Notes under the pieces: model-generated
What the model saw: only the letters and a program-made list of their open reading frames with translations
The model's database searches: none
Told to the model about the DNA's origin: nothing
Part shown: positions 6,216 to 7,941 of the stretch, one piece after another
How positions within the stretch are numbered: the first letter of the stretch is position 1
Layout of the letters: every line of letters starts with the position of its first letter
DNA from: UBA9980 sp964436235
GTDB taxonomy: Bacteria > Muiribacteriota > UBA9980
NCBI GenBank assembly: GCA_964436235.1
Contig: CAYTCW010000177.1
Span: 1-7,941 of the forward strand
Direction of reading: 5' to 3'
Length of the DNA stretch: 7,941 nucleotides
Program-made: the position numbers and the translations under genes

Positions 6216-6326
6216 ATGGCATATTTTATGCTTTTATTTTTTGAAAAAATATTTAAAATAAATTTGGAATATGATGCGTTGAAAAGATTTATTGAACATA
6301 GAGAAAACTTTTATATAATTAAATGA
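6216..6326 (+). CDS. Doubtful 36-codon frame upstream of the peptidase gene
   Basis: ATG 6216 to TGA 6324-6326 encodes a short, AT-rich peptide ending LEYDALKRFIEHRENFYIIK. There is no ribosome binding site and it overlaps the promoter of the peptidase gene. Its stop overlaps the ATG at 6323 of another mini-ORF in an ATGA arrangement. It is more likely a remnant or chance than an expressed gene. Confidence 0.18.
   Translation: MAYFMLLFFEKIFKINLEYDALKRFIEHRENFYIIK
6248..6257. repeat. AATATTTAAA motif upstream of the peptidase gene
   Basis: This 10-mer is shared with the three AATAAATATTTAAA boxes and with 888-897. Here it lies about 35 bases before the -35 element of the peptidase promoter. 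A further near-match, TAAATATTAA, is at 6085-6094. Confidence 0.35.
6292..6319 (+). promoter_or_regulatory. Sigma-70-type promoter of the lipoprotein peptidase
   Basis: TTGAAC (6292-6297) and TATAAT (6314-6319) are separated by 16 bp. The transcript would start near 6326, leaving a leader of about 70 bases that contains a second ribosome binding site and a six-codon reading frame before the peptidase start. Confidence 0.65.
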
Positions 6327-6346
6327 ATTTAAGGAGTGGCTTCGAA

Positions 6347-6367
6347 ATGACCGACAAATTTTTATAG
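6347..6367 (+). CDS. Possible six-codon leader peptide (MTDKFL)
   Basis: AAGGAG at 6331-6336 stands 10 bases before ATG 6347, and the frame stops at TAG 6365-6367, 29 bases before the peptidase ATG. A site this good in front of such a short frame is unusual. It may be a regulatory upstream ORF or the stub of a lost gene. The sequence shows no amino-acid run typical of attenuators. Confidence 0.3.
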   Translation: MTDKFL

Positions 6368-6396
6368 AAACTCTGAAAATAAAAGGAGTTGATAGT

Positions 6397-7230
6397 ATGA
6401 AGAAAACCGTATTAATAGCGTTGGTTTTAATAGGTATCTTTCTTTCCGGATGTGCCGGCAATTACTATAATTCCGAAACTTCTTCCCCGCCCGCCGCAGA
6501 TATTCTCGACCAGTTATACGCGAACAATTCCGAAAACAGCCCGTCATATATTCCGCTCTCATCGCCCAACTATGCACCGGCCAATGTTAAACTGCCGAAT
6601 AAGGTTGATTGGTCGAACTATGCCACTCCCGTCAAACATCAAGGTGTCTATCCTACCTGCACTTCATTTGCTACTATCGCCGCTATCGAGCTTCAAGAGA
6701 ATATCGACAATAGCACCCCCGCGAAAGACCGTGATTATTCAGAAATTGACCTGCATTACAGGGTCTGGAATAAATCCGCCGACTATTACAGGAGGGGGTC
6801 AGTCGTTAAATGGGTTCTTGATTTGACCACTAAATTCAACGGCTATTGCAGAGAAATAGACGCGCCTTATACCTTGATACCTAAACCCGTAACTTACAGG
6901 GTCAAAATCCCCGTCTGCCGCAAAATAAAATTATATACAGAATTCAACGGCGCGGACAACATGAAATACTACCTCACAAAAGGCCCTATCGTCTCTACCA
7001 TGATTTATTACCGCGATTTTAATAACTATAAGGGCGGCGAGTATAGACAACAGAGCGATGCTTACTCCGGCTGTCATGCGGTATGCGTTGTCGGCTATGA
7101 CGATAATCAGAAATGCTGGATAGTCAAAAACAGCTGGGGAACGAATTGGGGCCTGAAAGGTTATGCCAGAGTCGCTTACGGAGTTGGTAAAATAGAACAA
7201 TATTCTTCTTTTGCAGTAACTACGAAATAA
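6397..7230 (+). CDS. Predicted lipoprotein with papain-like (C1A) cysteine peptidase domain
   Basis: The 277-residue product starts with a signal peptide (MKKTVLIALVLIGIF) and lipobox LSGC, so Cys19 should be lipidated and the protein held on the outer face of the cytoplasmic membrane or in the outer membrane. A Ser/Pro/Asn-rich linker (20-64) follows. The papain-like fold starts near LPNKVDW (66-72). All four active-site positions are present: Gln82 (VKHQG), Cys88 (PTCTSFA), His227 (CHAVCVVGYD) and Asn245 (VKNSWGTNWG). The usual CGSCW around the nucleophile is YPTCT here, so the preceding disulfide Cys and the Trp are missing, as in some bacterial members. The linker is too short for a typical I29 inhibitory propeptide, so activation is probably different. 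AAAGGAG (6382-6388) lies 8 bases before the ATG. Substrate is unknown; exported-protein or peptide processing is a guess. Confidence 0.9.
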   Translation: MKKTVLIALVLIGIFLSGCAGNYYNSETSSPPAADILDQLYANNSENSPSYIPLSSPNYAPANVKLPNKVDWSNYATPVKHQGVYPTCTSFATIAAIELQENIDNSTPAKDRDYSEIDLHYRVWNKSADYYRRGSVVKWVLDLTTKFNGYCREIDAPYTLIPKPVTYRVKIPVCRKIKLYTEFNGADNMKYYLTKGPIVSTMIYYRDFNNYKGGEYRQQSDAYSGCHAVCVVGYDDNQKCWIVKNSWGTNWGLKGYARVAYGVGKIEQYSSFAVTTK

Positions 7231-7290
7231 CTCCCTCCTGTTTATCTGAAAGGTCTCGATTTTGCGTATAATAAAATAGAGGTGATTAAA

Positions 7291-7695
7291 ATGTTCGAAG
7301 ATTTAGTGCCGAAATATTTCCCGACAAAAGAGAAATATATTGAAGTGAGCATGAATATTGACAGGCAAAAAATTGATTATGGCTATGGGTCGCAAGAAGT
7401 TTATGATAAATTAATGGAACTCTTAAAAACTGACCCTCATAATCCTTTCTATATAGAGGAGTTATATGAGTTTTATGTTATAAGATTTGAGCTGGATAAG
7501 GCGCGGGAAGTAATAAAAATGTTTCCGGTAGATTACCCCGAAGACATGATAGAGCACTGGAAAGATAACATAGAACTGGATACTGACTCAAGCCGATTAG
7601 ATGTTTACCTTAAAGTTTACCTCTGGGGTAATAAGAAGGTAATACCCGAAGATTATTTGAAAAAGATTGAAACTTCCATATTTGAGAGGAGTTAA
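7291..7695 (+). CDS. Uncharacterised small protein, possibly helical-repeat
   Basis: I choose ATG 7291 (134 residues): AGAGGTG (7278-7284) gives it a good ribosome binding site at 6 bases. The in-frame GTG at 7282 lies inside that site and has none of its own. The protein is acidic and mostly helical. The part VYDKLMELLKTDPHNPFYIEELYEFYVIRFELDKAREVIKMFP, in the first half, has the spacing of a TPR-like helical hairpin, but no clear TPR consensus is met. There is no signal peptide. It starts 60 bases after the peptidase gene with no terminator between, and the next ATG comes one base after its stop, so it may be co-transcribed with either or both neighbours. Family not recognised. Confidence 0.75.
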   Translation: MFEDLVPKYFPTKEKYIEVSMNIDRQKIDYGYGSQEVYDKLMELLKTDPHNPFYIEELYEFYVIRFELDKAREVIKMFPVDYPEDMIEHWKDNIELDTDSSRLDVYLKVYLWGNKKVIPEDYLKKIETSIFERS

Positions 7696-7696
7696 T

Positions 7697-7941
7697 ATGT
7701 GTATAGATACTGCTAAAATAATAGAATTATTATGGGAAAATTGGGCTATAAATAATAGGGTAGATTTTTTAAATAAGATGAAACAAGCCATTCCAGATAT
7801 AATCCTTTTAACTCCCCAAGACCCTTTATACAAGACTCCCATTGATTTGAAAATATTTATAAAGGAATTTAAAACTTACACATTAGGTATTAATGAGTTC
7901 ATTAAAATTACTCAACAAAATATACCTGACTTTTTCAGACC
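7697..7941 (+). CDS. Uncharacterised protein, 5' part only (runs off the window)
   Basis: ATG 7697 is open for 81 codons to the window edge. AGGAG (7687-7691) lies 5 bases upstream and overlaps the end of the preceding gene, whose TAA ends one base before this ATG; translation is probably coupled. The start MCIDTAKIIELLWENWAINN looks like an amphipathic helix. The sequence is AT-rich like the 369-aa gene, and no family is recognised from the fragment. Confidence 0.7.
   Translation, partial: MCIDTAKIIELLWENWAINNRVDFLNKMKQAIPDIILLTPQDPLYKTPIDLKIFIKEFKTYTLGINEFIKITQQNIPDFFR

Larger units (their letters stand above)
5920..6396. other. Intergenic gap with gene remnants before the peptidase
   Basis: This 477-base gap holds the reverse-strand pseudogene (5971-6146), a doubtful 36-codon frame, two copies of the AATATTTAAA-type motif, the peptidase promoter and a mini-leader frame, all listed separately. 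A 6 bp inverted repeat ACTATC/GATAGT near 6146-6170 has a 13-base loop and no T run, so it is not called a terminator. Confidence 0.6.

Noticed and set aside
6234..6461. Reverse-strand open frame of 75 codons over the peptidase start
   Set aside because: It overlaps the promoter and signal peptide of the peptidase, and its sequence is low-complexity AT-rich translation.
6452..6826. Plus-strand 124-codon frame within the peptidase gene
   Set aside because: Alternative frame of the peptidase, which keeps all its catalytic residues; rich in Pro/Arg/Ser as expected from a shifted frame.
7267..7272. Perfect TATAAT before the 134-aa gene as a promoter
   Set aside because: Transcription would start at about the ribosome binding site itself, and no acceptable -35 lies 16-18 bp upstream.
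1..7941. CRISPR array, insertion sequence with terminal inverted repeats, rRNA or a known riboswitch
   Set aside because: I saw no regularly spaced repeats, no transposase-like reading frame, no rRNA segment and no recognisable riboswitch core.

Overview
The window is bacterial DNA: promoters have sigma-70-type -35/-10 boxes with 16-17 bp spacing, several starts have purine-rich Shine-Dalgarno sites, and one gene encodes a lipobox signal peptide. Coding regions are moderately AT-rich and the intergenic regions are very AT-rich. Nothing fixes the phylum. The mix of one common housekeeping-type gene, a tRNA and mostly unrecognisable proteins suits a poorly sampled lineage or a genomic island.

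Left part (1-860): a small PPOX-fold flavin-binding protein, then a tRNA-Arg(CCU) with a near-perfect promoter and a rho-independent terminator. Just past the tRNA, the reverse strand reads like the tail of a tRNA-targeting tyrosine integrase, now broken by a stop codon and without its body. Two further hairpins follow. This fits a decayed integration site, with the accessory genes lying to its right.

Middle (861-5919): a strong promoter drives two tandem, diverged paralogs of unknown function (415 and 462 aa). After a 370 bp gap with a small orphan reading frame and two promoter candidates comes a second two-gene operon of unrecognised proteins (241 and 369 aa). The second of these is visibly more AT-rich than its neighbours.

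Right part (5920-7941): a 477 bp gap holds a reverse-strand gene remnant that has lost its start and carries a frameshift in a run of A, plus overlapping mini-ORFs. Next comes a predicted secreted lipoprotein with a papain-like (C1A) cysteine peptidase domain, then two tightly spaced unrecognised genes, the last cut by the window edge.

A short AT-only motif, AATATTTAAA, three times within AATAAATATTTAAA and its palindrome TAAATATTTA, recurs in the intergenic regions before the paralog operon, the second operon and the peptidase. It may be a shared regulatory site. Only the flavin protein, the tRNA and the peptidase have a recognisable function. The other genes are described without an assigned role.
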